NCBI GenBank assembly: GCA_963829355.1
Contig: CAWHHZ010000013.1
Location: 186,001-250,000, forward strand
From: CAWHHZ01 sp963829355
Lineage (GTDB): Bacteria; Acidobacteriota; Thermoanaerobaculia; Gp7-AA8; JAHWKK01
DNA length: 64,000 nucleotides
Direction: 5' to 3'
The notes under the pieces are model-generated. The model was given only the letters and a program-made list of their open reading frames with translations, had not been told where the DNA came from and searched no databases. Below are positions 15,901 to 27,210 of this stretch, one piece after another. A program made the position numbers and the translations under genes. How positions within the stretch are numbered: the stretch's first letter is position 1; every line of letters starts with the position of its first letter.

Positions 15901-18112
15901 TCTTTCGAAAAAGGCCGATACCCCACCCTCCGCCGTTCGAAAGGTGCTCCAGAGCAGCCTGTGCGTCTGCCCTGACCTCATGAAGTTCCTTGTCCTCTAG
16001 TCCCGAGACCGGAGTTTCGTCGGTTGATCTTGCTGCGGGCTTAACGGTGGAGAGGTGTTGTCGGGTGGTTTCGAGAAGATTCCGCCATCCTCGATCCTGG
16101 TCTCCCAGCACCTCGAATGCTATCCGCCCCGCCCATCCGTGAAAGTGCTTCTCCAGCTGTCTTAAACCGAGATAGATCTGATCGAGATGAGCCGCAGTAT
16201 CTGCTCGCTTCGCTGAATCCAGGCGAGAGAGTGTGCCGTAGGTGGCGGAGCGACGAATCAGTTTCGTGAGTAAGGGGATGGCTGCGGGCTTCGGCTTCGG
16301 CGCTCAGTAGAGGGGCGACCGCATCGGGCCGGGGAATGGATGCGATGTCGACCGCACAGACGTCTTGTGATTCCCATTTGGCGATATGTGCATCACGCAG
16401 CAGCGCTAAAAGCTCTTGAAACTCTTCCGCTGTGAGGGGCGCTTCCTCTTCTTCCCTGGGTTTATAGGTGAACCATCGAAATTCGTCCGCGCCAGCTCGT
16501 GCTTGCGATGCAATTCGTTGCAAGGTCCCTGAGTATCCTCCGGGACGAGGAGGATGCCTGAATGTTTCTCGCTCCCGAATAGCTTTGAGCTCTGCATTGA
16601 TCTTTGCCTCCTCCCGCCTCGCCTCATCCAGTTGCTCCTCAAGCCGGGCGATAGACGTAGCGCTGGAACGAGGATTCCAGGTGCTATGCCGCTGAGTGAT
16701 TCCCTGGACGGAGTCTTCCATTCGCTGAAGAGCTTCGCGGTCGTCTCCAAGGAGTACGACAGCAAGTGGGGAGAGAGCAGCTAACCTATTTCGGAAGTAG
16801 TGTTGGAGAACCTTCAACGCCCGAGGCGTGTGGCTGGTAACGAGCACACGCTTGCCTTGCGCCAGAAGATGAGAAACCAGGTTGACGATGGTGTGAGACT
16901 TACCAGTTCCAGGAGGTCCTTGAACGAGTACGCCCTGATTGCTCGAGAGGCGATTTACGATTTCCCTCTGCGCTTCGTTCGATTCTAAAGGAAAGTAAAG
17001 CTCCTCTGCAGCTGCGGTGTCGCCCTCGGTCGGCCCATCTGATCCGTCTTTTCCATCGTCACTGATTGTGATGAAGCGCGATACGCCGGGGGGGATCGGA
17101 GCGCCGTTCTCAAGTTGCGAGATGATTTCTTCGAACGCCTTCAGATACGAACGTTCGTTCCGCTTTCGCAGTATAGAGAGCGGCCGCAGAGAGAACTACT
17201 CTGGGGTCCTCGTCGATCCTATCGGAAGCTAGGAGACCGCCCTCGTAGCTTCCAGACGAAGCAACGGAATGCACCCAACCTTTCAAGATCGACTCGATTG
17301 CAGTTGAATTCCAGATGTGCTCTCCCATTTCAGCTGCCTGTTCTTCAAGCGCCCGGAGTTCACTAGGATCTGGCCGCTGCACAGGATCAAGCATTTCTTG
17401 CTCGATTGTTGGTTTGGCCCCTTCTCCGGCAGGACCCACCGTGATTACCCCTCCAGCTGCGTCGAATGCTATGGCAGCGCGCGCGACTAAGAGATGCCTT
17501 CGAACCTGCTGCTGGTCTGGCGTGCGCCAGGAGAGCAGTCCCAACCCCAGCACGACCTCGTATTGCTCTCCAAGACGCAGCTGCTTCTGATAGATCGAGA
17601 AGAGCTGGTTGTAGACATCTTGAACTCGCTGAACCCGTCGGTCCGCGGACGCCCATGGCCACCAATCAGTTTCTACATACTGCTCCCAGAGGAGCTTTGT
17701 AGACGGTTAGGTGTCCTCCAGGCTGATTTCTTCAAATCTTTCTTCACCTCGGCCGTCGGACACCAGTACCGATGTTGTCTCCCTCAGCGCCGGCAGCTCT
17801 AGTGAGGAATCCGAAATCTGCTCCGCAAAGAGCCACGGGATAAGCTCATCGGGAGGTTCTGGTGGCGGATGGATCTTGGGCTTATTAACCGAAAGCCAGT
17901 TCTCACTGTCAGTTTCTTCTCCAAGATGCCATGCGGCACAGGAGCATTCGGGCTCCCTCGGAACTTCCGAAAGCCATAACACCTGCTCATATTGGTCGAT
18001 GGAGCGCACAACTTTGCTTCGTAGCTCCACAAAACTCTTTCAGAAACTTGAAGAGAGCCGTAGATCGCTTTCGAGTGGGGTCGGTGCTTTGGGAAGCTAG
18101 TTCGGTCGACAT
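12915..18112 (-). pseudogene. Giant SF1 helicase with DUF559-type nuclease and DUF3320 domains, multiply frameshifted
   Basis: Pieces in alternating frames add up to one ~1,730-residue protein. N-terminal region: ALFKFLKEF..SIDQYEQVLWLSEVP. Walker A GPPGTGKSHTIVNL is near 16,910. A long coiled-coil insert (RLEEQLDEARREEAKINAEL) follows. Walker B VVIVDEASQSGPEALL is near 14,870, then VVVGDDKQISP. AAA_12 motifs are YAFQGDERDVILLSLV and RFNVAASRARDQM. A Vsr/DUF559-like nuclease has YRIDLVVEG..IAVECDGDHWHG (near 13,840). The last domain resembles DUF3320 (LVEIVKSEGPLRRDRLYQIF). Shifts fall near 18035, 17178, 16285, 15590, 14900, 14415, 14190, 14085 and 13315, with an in-frame TAA at 17707. It leads the operon with TIR and caspase. 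Decayed gene or poor local sequence: not decidable here. Confidence 0.8.
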
Positions 18113-18281
18113 GATGTTGGTCCGACGGTGGTTCCCGGTTAGTCCAATCAGCTGAACCTCTGAACTTGGAATCATACTCTACCAACTGTCCCCACGATCG
18201 CTCCTCCCCCATATGAACAATGCGTCGCTCGACGTCTAGAATGGCAACATGCAGCCGTTCCTGGCATGATCGCTGGCGGTG

Positions 18282-20282
<2,001 letters not shown>

Positions 20283-20291
<9 letters not shown>

Positions 20292-20376
20292 ACGATGAAC
20301 GATGAACGATGAACGATGAAGGATGAAAGAGAAACAGCGTCTCCCGTTCATCGTTCATCGTTCCGCGTTCATCGTT
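20283..20376. repeat. Heptamer array with inverted counterpart
   Basis: GAACGAT/ATGAACG heptamers repeat about six times (20283-20327), and after 17 bases the reverse complement GTTCATCGTTCATCGTTC (to 20376) follows. The two arms can form a long stem just past the DUF2075 stop, which could act as a terminator. The first units overlap the end of the gene. Confidence 0.7.
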
Positions 20377-20449
20377 TCGTTCCTGCCCCTCACCCTGCCC
20401 TCTCCCCGGACGCGATTGAGGTCCGAACGCAGGTGGTTGCGGGGAGAGG

Positions 20450-20690
20450 GTTCGAGCCCCGACAGGGGCGGCATAGGGTAGCCGGGGGCAAGCGCAGCGC
20501 CGCCCCCGGGTTTGTTGTTCGAAGAGATGACGCGAGCCCCGGCAGGGGCGACATAGTCTCGGAGATTGGAGTCTCAAATATTTCGCCCCTGCCGGGGCTC
20601 GTGATTTTCCGGTTTGATCGGGACCGGGGGCTGCGCTCGTTCCTCGCTTGCCCCCGGCTACTCTATGTCGCCCCTTCGGGGCTCGGTGAG
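20450..20690. repeat. Cluster of GAGCCCC palindromes
   Basis: CGAGCCCCGACAGGGGCGGC, GAGCCCCGGCAGGGGCGACA, its reverse complement and a second reverse copy occur within 240 bases, with GTAGCCGGGGGCAAGCG and its inverse CGCTTGCCCCCGGCTAC (approximately) at the flanks. The whole is an inverted array of hairpins; coding content is nil. Confidence 0.6.
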
Positions 20691-20763
20691 GCTGGATCGA
20701 TCGCAGCCTTTGCGAGACGTCGCTACTGACTCATCCAAATCGCGAGTGAGTCCATCGGGGAAG

Positions 20764-20887
20764 GACCTCGAGGGACAGGTCTTTGGTCTTCGCTCGCAGT
20801 CTACCGTCAGTAGATGTTCATCCCGATTCGGCTGCATGGTCTACGATCTGTAGATTCCACAGAAAAACAAAGACCTGGCACCGGACG
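20764..20887. repeat. 124-bp repeat, left copy
   Basis: It begins GACCTCGAGGGACAGGTC, contains CTACCGTCAGTAGAT and GTCTACGATCTGTAGATT, and ends AAAGACCTGGCACCGGACG. It matches 21990-22113 base for base in length with about ten substitutions. Internal arms AGGTCTTTG / CAAAGACCT make it palindromic. Confidence 0.85.
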
Positions 20888-21124
20888 GTTAAGACATGGC
20901 ACCGGACGGTTCATCCGTGATGTGGACCCGATGGCGGGCAGACGTGGGCAATCCATGGAGGGTCAACAAGAAGCAAAACAAGGCCATCCCGCGGGAACAG
21001 GGCTGCTCGGCGTTTTCTCAATCCGTGTTGCTCTCGCGTCTGCTCGTTGCTACCTTGACTGAAGTTGCCCGTAGGCACTGTGCCGGTTATGGCCAGGCCG
21101 CCAGGCAATGCTGTCCATCGCGTC

Positions 21125-22012
21125 ATGGCACAAGTGAATGTCAACGGCACTGCGCTCGAGTACACGGAGGTCGGCACCGGCGAGCCCGTCGTGTTTGTCC
21201 ACGGTTCAGCCAGCGACTACCGGACGTGGCACCTTCAGCAGGAAGCTTTTGCGGAGCGGTTCCACGTCATCACGTACAGCCGCCGATATCACTGGCCGAA
21301 TGAGCCGATCCAGGCCGGCGCCGATTACGCGATGGCCGATCACATCGCGGACCTCCGCGCGATGCTCCACGACCTCGATGCAGCACCAGCCCACCTCGTG
21401 GGGCATTCCTACGGGGCGTTTGTCTGCTTGCTTCTCGCCCAGCAGGAGCCCCACCTGGTCAAGACCCTCGTGCTGTCCGAGCCGCCAGTCATCACGCTGT
21501 TTGTGAGCAACACGCCAAAACCGCTGGAGCTTCTGAAGCTGTTGGCGACGCGGCCCCGCACGGCAGCGGCCATCGTCAAGCTCGGGGCAACAGGGCTCGG
21601 TCCCGCCTCCGATGCGGCAGAGCGAGGCGACGTGGAAGAGACGTTGCGTCTCTCCGGAACAGCAATTCTGGGCCGGGGTGCCTACGCTGGCCTCTCAGAA
21701 GACCGGAAGGAACAGGCCCTGATCAACACCATCCCAGCCGAGTTGACCGGATCCGGGTTTCCACCACTGGAAGCAGACCAATTGCGGGGCGTCACGATTC
21801 CCACGTTACTGTTGACGGCGCAGTCGAGTCCGAGCGTGTTTCATCGCCTGGCAGACCGGTTGGAGGAGCTGTTGCCGCGAACGGAGCGAGCTGAGATCTC
21901 CGAGGCGTCCCACATCATGCATGAGGACAATGCAGCCGCTTACAACGCCGCCGTTCTGGCTTTCATTGAACATCACCGCCAGGCAGCCCGACCTCGAAGG
22001 CCAGGTCTTTGA
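21125..22012 (+). CDS. Alpha/beta hydrolase
   Basis: This 295-residue protein from ATG 21125 has the oxyanion HG in VVFVHGSASDYRTW, nucleophile GHSYGAFV, and the catalytic histidine in SEASHIMHEDN near the C-terminus; the acid is probably in TLLLTAQSSPSVF or nearby. The architecture is the one-domain alpha/beta fold with a cap insertion (about 130-200). Enzymes of this group hydrolyse esters, epoxides or halides; the substrate is not readable. The gene sits between two directly repeated 124-bp elements, and its last four codons and stop lie inside the right copy, so the C-terminus was probably altered on arrival. Confidence 0.85.
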   Translation: MAQVNVNGTALEYTEVGTGEPVVFVHGSASDYRTWHLQQEAFAERFHVITYSRRYHWPNEPIQAGADYAMADHIADLRAMLHDLDAAPAHLVGHSYGAFVCLLLAQQEPHLVKTLVLSEPPVITLFVSNTPKPLELLKLLATRPRTAAAIVKLGATGLGPASDAAERGDVEETLRLSGTAILGRGAYAGLSEDRKEQALINTIPAELTGSGFPPLEADQLRGVTIPTLLLTAQSSPSVFHRLADRLEELLPRTERAEISEASHIMHEDNAAAYNAAVLAFIEHHRQAARPRRPGL

Positions 22013-22113
22013 TCTTCGGTCGAGGTCTACCGTCAGTAGATTTTCACCCCGATCCGGCGGCATAGTCTACGATCTGTAGATTTCACAGAAAAACGAAGAC
22101 CTGGCACCGGACG
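21990..22113. repeat. 124-bp repeat, right copy
   Basis: Same orientation as 20764-20887. It overlaps the last 23 bases of the hydrolase gene and supplies its TGA. Confidence 0.85.
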
Positions 22114-22222
22114 CATTGAACTGCGGCGTCGGTGACGGGACCATGAAAGGATGAAACACTACTCCCTGGCAGATCCACGGTCTGATAACTCTGCAACCGA
22201 GGGCTCGTAACTACACGCGACG

Positions 22223-24994
22223 ATGAAACGAATTGACGACAAGACCACGATCGCGGCCGCGATCACCCTCACGATCATCGCCGCCGCTGCGATTCAGTTC
22301 GGTTGGAAGCTGAACGACCTTCACCAAACCGGCTGGGCCGGTTTCGCCTATTTCTATCAACCGAATCGCGACGAGGTCGTCGACATGGCGCCGATGATGG
22401 AAATGTTCGTCAAGAGGGACGGCGAGGTGACCATCATCATTCCCGGTAGTCCAGCCGACCGTGCCGGGATCGATTTCGGAGATCAGATCGTCTCCGTTTC
22501 CGGAATCCCGATCGAGGAGATCGCCAAGCTCGAGCGACTCAGTGAACGAGCTGAGCCTGGAGACGTGATCGAGTACAAGGTTCGAAGGGGAGAGTCCACC
22601 ACGGTCGCTCGAGTCGAACTTCGGCGTATTTCCGAGAGCCGAACGCAGATGGTCAGTTTTGCCACTAGCCTGATCACAGGATTCGGGTTCCTGCTGATCA
22701 GCGTTCTGCTGTTCACGGCAGGTCCGCGCTCCGACGGTGCGTGGGTCTTCTTCCAACTCTGTATCGTCGGCTCGCTCTTCTTTTTCTTCTCGGCGGCGTT
22801 CGAGTTCGACATGAACGACTCTCAGGGGATCGTCTCGGTCGGCTCGCAGACCGACGTCGTCATGACAGTCCTCGCGTATGTGATCCTGGCAATCCTGTTG
22901 TCGAACCTCCTGCTTCACTTCTCGCTGGTGTTTCCGAAACGCGGGCCGGTACTGGAGAGAAACCCGAAAATCGCGTGGTGGTTGCACGTCGGCCCGTTCG
23001 CACTTCCAGCAGCACTGATCGGCAGCATGCTGATCCTGGCCCCCGTCGACAACGAGCTGTTCCCTCTGATCCTCATCAGTGCCGCACTCGCGATGATCGC
23101 CGGGATTCTCGAGTTCCGGAAACGGGCGCGAAAACTCGGATCATGGAAGGCTTCCGTCAACGCGAGCCCGATTGTCGCGCTCCTCCTGTTCATCGGTCTG
23201 ACGCTCACGATTCTGGTCACAGCGGCCCTCGTCGGCAAGAAGACCTTCATCGTCATTTTTACCTCGCTGATGCTGCTCGTGATGATCGGGTTCCTCATCT
23301 GGGGCATGACCTACGTATTGCTCACGATCGCAAACTTCGTCCGGAGCTATCGTTCCAGCAACCCCGAGGAACGACGCCAACTTCGCTGGCCGCTGTGGGG
23401 AACGATCGTCACTCTGGCGCTCGTCTCTCTCGTGGGAGTTTTCGTCGTGATCATGATGGCGAGCAACCCGACCACCTACACGAGAGATGCGCCTGCCTTT
23501 TCGTGGCTCGGCTCAGTGGTGAAGCTCGGGTATCTGGCCATTCCCATTTCCTTCGGACTCGGGATCCAGAAGTACGGGCTGATGCAGATCGACACGATTC
23601 TCAAGAAGACGTTCGTCTATGCCATCGTGACGACGATCGTCGTCGTTACGTATCTGGTCGTCGTCGGCGTGCTCGGGGTCGCACTGGTATCAATGGCCGG
23701 CGTTCAGAGTCAGAGCGTCGTCGTCGCTGCGACCCTGCTCGTCGCAGCTCTCTTTATCCCGGTTCGCAACCACGTCCAGAAATTCGTCGACAGACGGTTC
23801 TTCAAACGCCAGCAGAACTACGACGACGTTCGCCGATCACTCGCCCGTATGACGGCGACGAGCCGCAACCTGGAGGATTTCCTGGACTCCGCGGAGAGCA
23901 CGCTGCGCGAAGCGCTCGGTGTTCCGAGAATCGCCATCTTCTGCCGTGAGGCGTCCGGTACTCTGCTCGCGCTCAAGAAAGCGCAGGGACTCCCCGAGGA
24001 GGCCGGGCATTTGGAGCTCAGCCCCGGCGATCCCCTCGCCCAACCCGGACCGCGGGTCGTCGATTTGAACGAGCATCCATCGAAGGCCTCCGAAGCACTG
24101 GGAGTCCGCTACGGAGTCAGGCTTCAATCGAGCGAGGGGGTCATCGGCGCTCTCACGCTCTCGGACCGCCCACGCGATCCCCTCGCGGAAGAGGATCTCG
24201 ACTTCCTCGGCGGCATTGCAGATCAACTCGCCCTCGGGATCAGCAGTCTCCAGATCCGCACCGACGACATCGAGCTCGTTCAGGCCCGCCAGATCCAGAG
24301 ATCGCTCCTGCCGACCGTCGTTCCCCAGATTCGGAGATGCGAGATCGCCACGGCCTGGATACCAGCCCGTTCGGTCGGAGGCGACTACTACGACGTGCTT
24401 TCCCTGGGCGAGAAGAAGCTCGGCTTCTGCATCGGTGACGTCGTCGGAAAAGGGATGCCCGCCGCACTCCTGATGTCCGGTCTTCAGTCCGCGGTCAGAG
24501 CAATCGCTCCGGCCGACAGCACCCCCGACGTAACGGTCGCGGGCATTCGCCGGGTCGCGGCGCAGAATCTCACCGGCGGAAAATTCATCACGTTCTTCTA
24601 TGGAACCGTCGACGAGGACGGCAACGTCAGCTACACCAATGCCGGACACAACGAGCCGGTGCTCGTTCGAGCCGACGGAACGATCGAACGTCTCGGGGGA
24701 ACCGGGGCGGCCATCGCTCGATTGATGGTCGATGCGGAGTTCTCGACCGAGTCGGTCCGAATCAGTCGGGGCGATACAATCGTTCTCTTTACGGACGGCG
24801 TCAGCGAGGCGCCAGCGGCAAACTCGGCGGATCTCGAGGACATTTACGGAGAGGAACGTCTGGTGGAACTGGTCCGGGAACATCGAGCGAGGAAGCCTGC
24901 GGATCTCGTCGGAATCATCCTCGATGAGGTGCGTGAGTATGCGGGAGGGGACTTCGCGGATGATCTGACGCTCGTGGTCATTCGCGCGAAGTGA
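22223..24994 (+). CDS. PDZ - polytopic membrane - GAF - SpoIIE/PP2C phosphatase
   Basis: This 923-residue protein has an N-terminal membrane helix, then a PDZ domain (about 70-135; VTIIIPGSPADRAGIDFGDQ). About ten further transmembrane helices follow (about 145-520), then a GAF domain (about 545-690) and a PPM/SpoIIE phosphatase domain (about 700-920). The phosphatase metal sites are visible in SVGGDYYDV, CIGDVVGKGMPAAL, LFTDGVSE and DFADDLTLVVIRAK. Such proteins dephosphorylate anti-anti-sigma factors. The extracytoplasmic PDZ next to a membrane bundle suggests it reads peptides or misfolded envelope proteins. No anti-sigma or STAS partner gene is adjacent. The frame is clean throughout. Confidence 0.88.
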   Translation: MKRIDDKTTIAAAITLTIIAAAAIQFGWKLNDLHQTGWAGFAYFYQPNRDEVVDMAPMMEMFVKRDGEVTIIIPGSPADRAGIDFGDQIVSVSGIPIEEIAKLERLSERAEPGDVIEYKVRRGESTTVARVELRRISESRTQMVSFATSLITGFGFLLISVLLFTAGPRSDGAWVFFQLCIVGSLFFFFSAAFEFDMNDSQGIVSVGSQTDVVMTVLAYVILAILLSNLLLHFSLVFPKRGPVLERNPKIAWWLHVGPFALPAALIGSMLILAPVDNELFPLILISAALAMIAGILEFRKRARKLGSWKASVNASPIVALLLFIGLTLTILVTAALVGKKTFIVIFTSLMLLVMIGFLIWGMTYVLLTIANFVRSYRSSNPEERRQLRWPLWGTIVTLALVSLVGVFVVIMMASNPTTYTRDAPAFSWLGSVVKLGYLAIPISFGLGIQKYGLMQIDTILKKTFVYAIVTTIVVVTYLVVVGVLGVALVSMAGVQSQSVVVAATLLVAALFIPVRNHVQKFVDRRFFKRQQNYDDVRRSLARMTATSRNLEDFLDSAESTLREALGVPRIAIFCREASGTLLALKKAQGLPEEAGHLELSPGDPLAQPGPRVVDLNEHPSKASEALGVRYGVRLQSSEGVIGALTLSDRPRDPLAEEDLDFLGGIADQLALGISSLQIRTDDIELVQARQIQRSLLPTVVPQIRRCEIATAWIPARSVGGDYYDVLSLGEKKLGFCIGDVVGKGMPAALLMSGLQSAVRAIAPADSTPDVTVAGIRRVAAQNLTGGKFITFFYGTVDEDGNVSYTNAGHNEPVLVRADGTIERLGGTGAAIARLMVDAEFSTESVRISRGDTIVLFTDGVSEAPAANSADLEDIYGEERLVELVREHRARKPADLVGIILDEVREYAGGDFADDLTLVVIRAK

Positions 24995-25027
24995 AGCGCT
25001 TCGTCTACTCGATCGGCTCGAGAATTT

Positions 25028-25081
25028 AGGGTCAGGCCTTTGATTGGCGGTGGTTGCGCCGCAGATGAAGAGCCTGACCCT
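25028..25081. repeat. REP hairpin
   Basis: It has the same 54-bp length and layout as 6981-7034: AGGGTCAGGCCTTTGATTGG, core GCGGTGGTTGCGCCGC, then AGCCTGACCCT. Confidence 0.9.
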
Positions 25082-25115
25082 GATCTTCTGGTTTTTCTGG
25101 ACACAGCGCGACTCT

Positions 25116-25760
25116 TCAGAGGCACCCTTCGACGTACTCGATGCTGGATTCGCCGGCCCGGATGTGTGTGACATGACCGGTCGGATCGATTTCATATCGA
25201 ATGCCTCGCCGGTTGGCCGTCGAGGAGTCGTCGCGCCATATAGTGATGTACCTCGCCGGCGCCTCCAGATACTTGTGGGGTGTGACGAGTGCTCGTGATC
25301 CATACGCGTCGATCAAGTCGGATGCCGAGTCTCCGACCGCGAAACCTTCCGGCGTCTCGATCTCAGAGTTGCGGCTCACCGACACGCGTGTGAGCACACC
25401 CTTCTCGAGCATCACCAGAACCCCATCGGGAGCGGAGACCGGGTGGAACTCGTCGCACTGCTCTGGTTCGGGACCGCCGACCGCGTCGGGATTCGCGTCT
25501 CCGCCGGCTGCGGCGACAACCTTCGCGCGGCTCATGCCGATTCGCAGTGTCCCCCAGCCATCGGGCGTGATGAGATCCGCAGACGGCTCCACATCGTCCG
25601 TCTCGGGAGACGGTTCCTCGGGCGCATGGTCGCCGGCGGAGGTCGAGTCCGTGAGTGCAGGGTCCAGCGAAGCTTCGGGCCTCTCTGCGGTGCATGCGAC
25701 GAGCAGAACGATCAGGGCAAGATGTGCGTACCTGCGGGGGGTCGATAGTCGTTTCCACAT
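25116..25760 (-). CDS. Uncharacterised lipoprotein
   Basis: From ATG 25760 (GGAGACGG upstream) the 214-residue product has a lipoprotein signal (LALIVLLVAC, cysteine near 23), a Pro/Glu/Asp-rich linker (EEPSPETDDVEPSADLITPD) and a small domain beginning GWGTLRIGMSRAKVVAAAGG. The G-x-x-R-I-G-M-S-x-x-x-V opening resembles small outer-membrane-lipoprotein (BamE-like) repeats in which a helix follows the strand. The rest ends IRAGESSIEYVEGCL. Function unknown. It is convergent with the phosphatase gene; a REP hairpin lies between them. Confidence 0.7.
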   Translation of the reverse strand: MWKRLSTPRRYAHLALIVLLVACTAERPEASLDPALTDSTSAGDHAPEEPSPETDDVEPSADLITPDGWGTLRIGMSRAKVVAAAGGDANPDAVGGPEPEQCDEFHPVSAPDGVLVMLEKGVLTRVSVSRNSEIETPEGFAVGDSASDLIDAYGSRALVTPHKYLEAPARYITIWRDDSSTANRRGIRYEIDPTGHVTHIRAGESSIEYVEGCL

Positions 25761-26244
25761 TGGTTCCGTCTCCGGGTGTTCATTCATTCCTGTTGCAGGA
25801 TGTTGGCCCAGTCTTTCGGCGCGTCAGGTCACCCCTGAGCCGCCACGGATGAGGCCCACGCGTGCGAGACGCGGACACGGGTGAGCTGACATCGCCTGCA
25901 TCGTGACACGACGCCGCATGTTTCTCGGGGATGGGGCAAGGCATTTGTGCTCCTTCCCGCCGCCGGTGCAATGACGCGGGTGTCAACTGGTAGAAGAAAA
26001 ACCGTAGTCTTGATCTTCCGCTTCGTCAAACCGCGCACGACCGTATCCGTAGCGGAATGTGCAAGAAGGCACATCAGAAGCTCGGGGTAAGGTCTTTTCG
26101 GTTCGGCTCGACTGCCGCCGACCAAAGACTGGCCTCAATCTTCCTGCTTCACGCTTGCATTTGTCCGAGGCGCGGCGCACGATCTATCAATGCCCGGGCA
26201 GGTCGTTGGGCCGTTGAAGAACCGGGTGAATAACGGGAGGTCAA
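25761..26244. other. Gap with one decayed REP copy
   Basis: Only the diverged REP hairpin at 26093-26140 is recognisable. The remainder has no credible open frame; GGGAGGTC just before 26245 serves the next gene. Confidence 0.5.
26093..26140. repeat. REP hairpin, diverged and inverted
   Basis: GGGTAAGGTCTTTTCGG..GCCGCCGACCAAAGACTGGC keeps the arm and core pattern of the REP family with many changes. Confidence 0.45.
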
Positions 26245-26847
26245 TTGTCGCGAGAGCGTGCAACGCGATTCTTTCTTTGGGTCTCGGTCATGGCCTGGGG
26301 TGTCCTGCTGGGCGCCAAGCTGTTCGACCTCCGTGTACTCGTTGGGGCGTGGAGCGCCTCTCCTCCGGAGTCGCTCGATCTTTTGCCGTACGGCCCGAGG
26401 TTCCCGGTCGATACCGGTGATTTCTTCATCCCAAGCTCGGCGGCCCTGCTTCTGGCTACGCTCGGTGCGACGATCAGCGGGTGGCGCACCAGGTCCTGGT
26501 ACCGAAACCTCCTTGTGCTTTCAACGGTCGCGATTTTCGTGACGCTAATCGTTACGGTAGTTGCGTTCTGGCCCCGCAACGCCGCGCTCTGGGCATACGC
26601 CAGCGGAGCCACGAATGCAATACAGGATTCGACTGCAATCGTCGCGATGGTCCGGCAGTGGGTCCTTTTTGATTGGGTACGAATCGCAGTCGCGTCGGTC
26701 GGCTATGTTGCCTCCATTCGAGCATTGAGTGTTCCGTTCCCAGCGGTCGAGAGCGTGAACATCCCTTTGTCAATGAAAGTCGTTTACGGGGTCTGCGTAG
26801 CGGCCGTCATCCTGTTTACCATCTACTTTGTTTCCGCCGTTTTGTAG
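26245..26847 (+). CDS. DUF1772-like four-helix membrane protein
   Basis: This 200-residue protein starts at a TTG with GGGAGG seven bases upstream. Four hydrophobic segments are seen: LWVSVMAWGVLLGAKLFDL, SSAALLLATLGATISGW, NLLVLSTVAIFVTLIVTVVAF and VVYGVCVAAVILFTIYFVS. Between the third and fourth is RNAALWAYASG then VRQWVLFDWVRIAVASVGY. The N-W/F-W-R-I pattern with four helices is that of DUF1772/anthrone-oxygenase-like membrane proteins. The catalytic role, if any, is unknown. Confidence 0.6.
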   Translation: MSRERATRFFLWVSVMAWGVLLGAKLFDLRVLVGAWSASPPESLDLLPYGPRFPVDTGDFFIPSSAALLLATLGATISGWRTRSWYRNLLVLSTVAIFVTLIVTVVAFWPRNAALWAYASGATNAIQDSTAIVAMVRQWVLFDWVRIAVASVGYVASIRALSVPFPAVESVNIPLSMKVVYGVCVAAVILFTIYFVSAVL

Positions 26848-26985
26848 TTCGTCGCGTCGCGCGGACTGACTCGGCGGTTCTATCCGACTCTGTCCCCACC
26901 CCCTCAGCGCTCGTGTCCGTGCCATGCCCTCGGCGGATTCGGTCAGGTGAGCGGGGGTCGCCACCCGCTTTGCATGGAGGTACGA

Positions 26986-27210
26986 ATGACAGACGAGCAA
27001 CTCCTCGGTTTAGGTATTCTCGCCATTGGCACCTACCTTGTCGTCTGTGCGACATGGAAGCGAGACTTTGTGCTGTATCGTCTGAAGACGGCTCGGTTGG
27101 CCGGGATATTCGGCGATCGCGCAGCCCACGTCTTCTATCAGATCCTGGGTGGAGCGATGGTCTTGACGGGTCTCCTGAAAGCGGCGGGGATCTGGGGCTC
27201 TCCGCAATAG
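26986..27210 (+). CDS. Small two-helix membrane protein
   Basis: This 74-residue protein starts at an ATG with GGAGG five bases upstream. Two hydrophobic segments (LLGLGILAIGTYLVVCA and FYQILGGAMVLTGLLKAAGI) flank a basic loop WKRDFVLYRLKTARLAGIFG. It follows the DUF1772-like gene on the same strand by 138 bases. No family recognised. Confidence 0.6.
   Translation: MTDEQLLGLGILAIGTYLVVCATWKRDFVLYRLKTARLAGIFGDRAAHVFYQILGGAMVLTGLLKAAGIWGSPQ

Larger units (their letters stand above)
20292..21124. other. 833-bp repeat-filled gap
   Basis: It contains the heptamer stem, a cluster of GAGCCCC/GGGGCTC palindromes (20450-20690), a small hairpin (GACTCA..TGAGTC near 20727), the first 124-bp repeat (20764-20887), and about 235 bases of non-coding lead to the hydrolase. 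No gene is supported. Confidence 0.6.

Noticed and set aside
17707..18112. Separate small gene upstream of the helicase
   Set aside because: The segment ends with an in-frame TAA, but sequence after it continues in the same frame and fits the same N-terminal region of the helicase family.
20450..20470. tRNA T-arm
   Set aside because: GGTTCGAGCCCC looks like a T-loop, but no acceptor, D or anticodon arm surrounds it; it belongs to the GAGCCCC palindrome cluster.
26093..26140. Intrinsic terminator
   Set aside because: The stem is imperfect and lacks a U-run; its arm and core pattern fit a decayed REP better.
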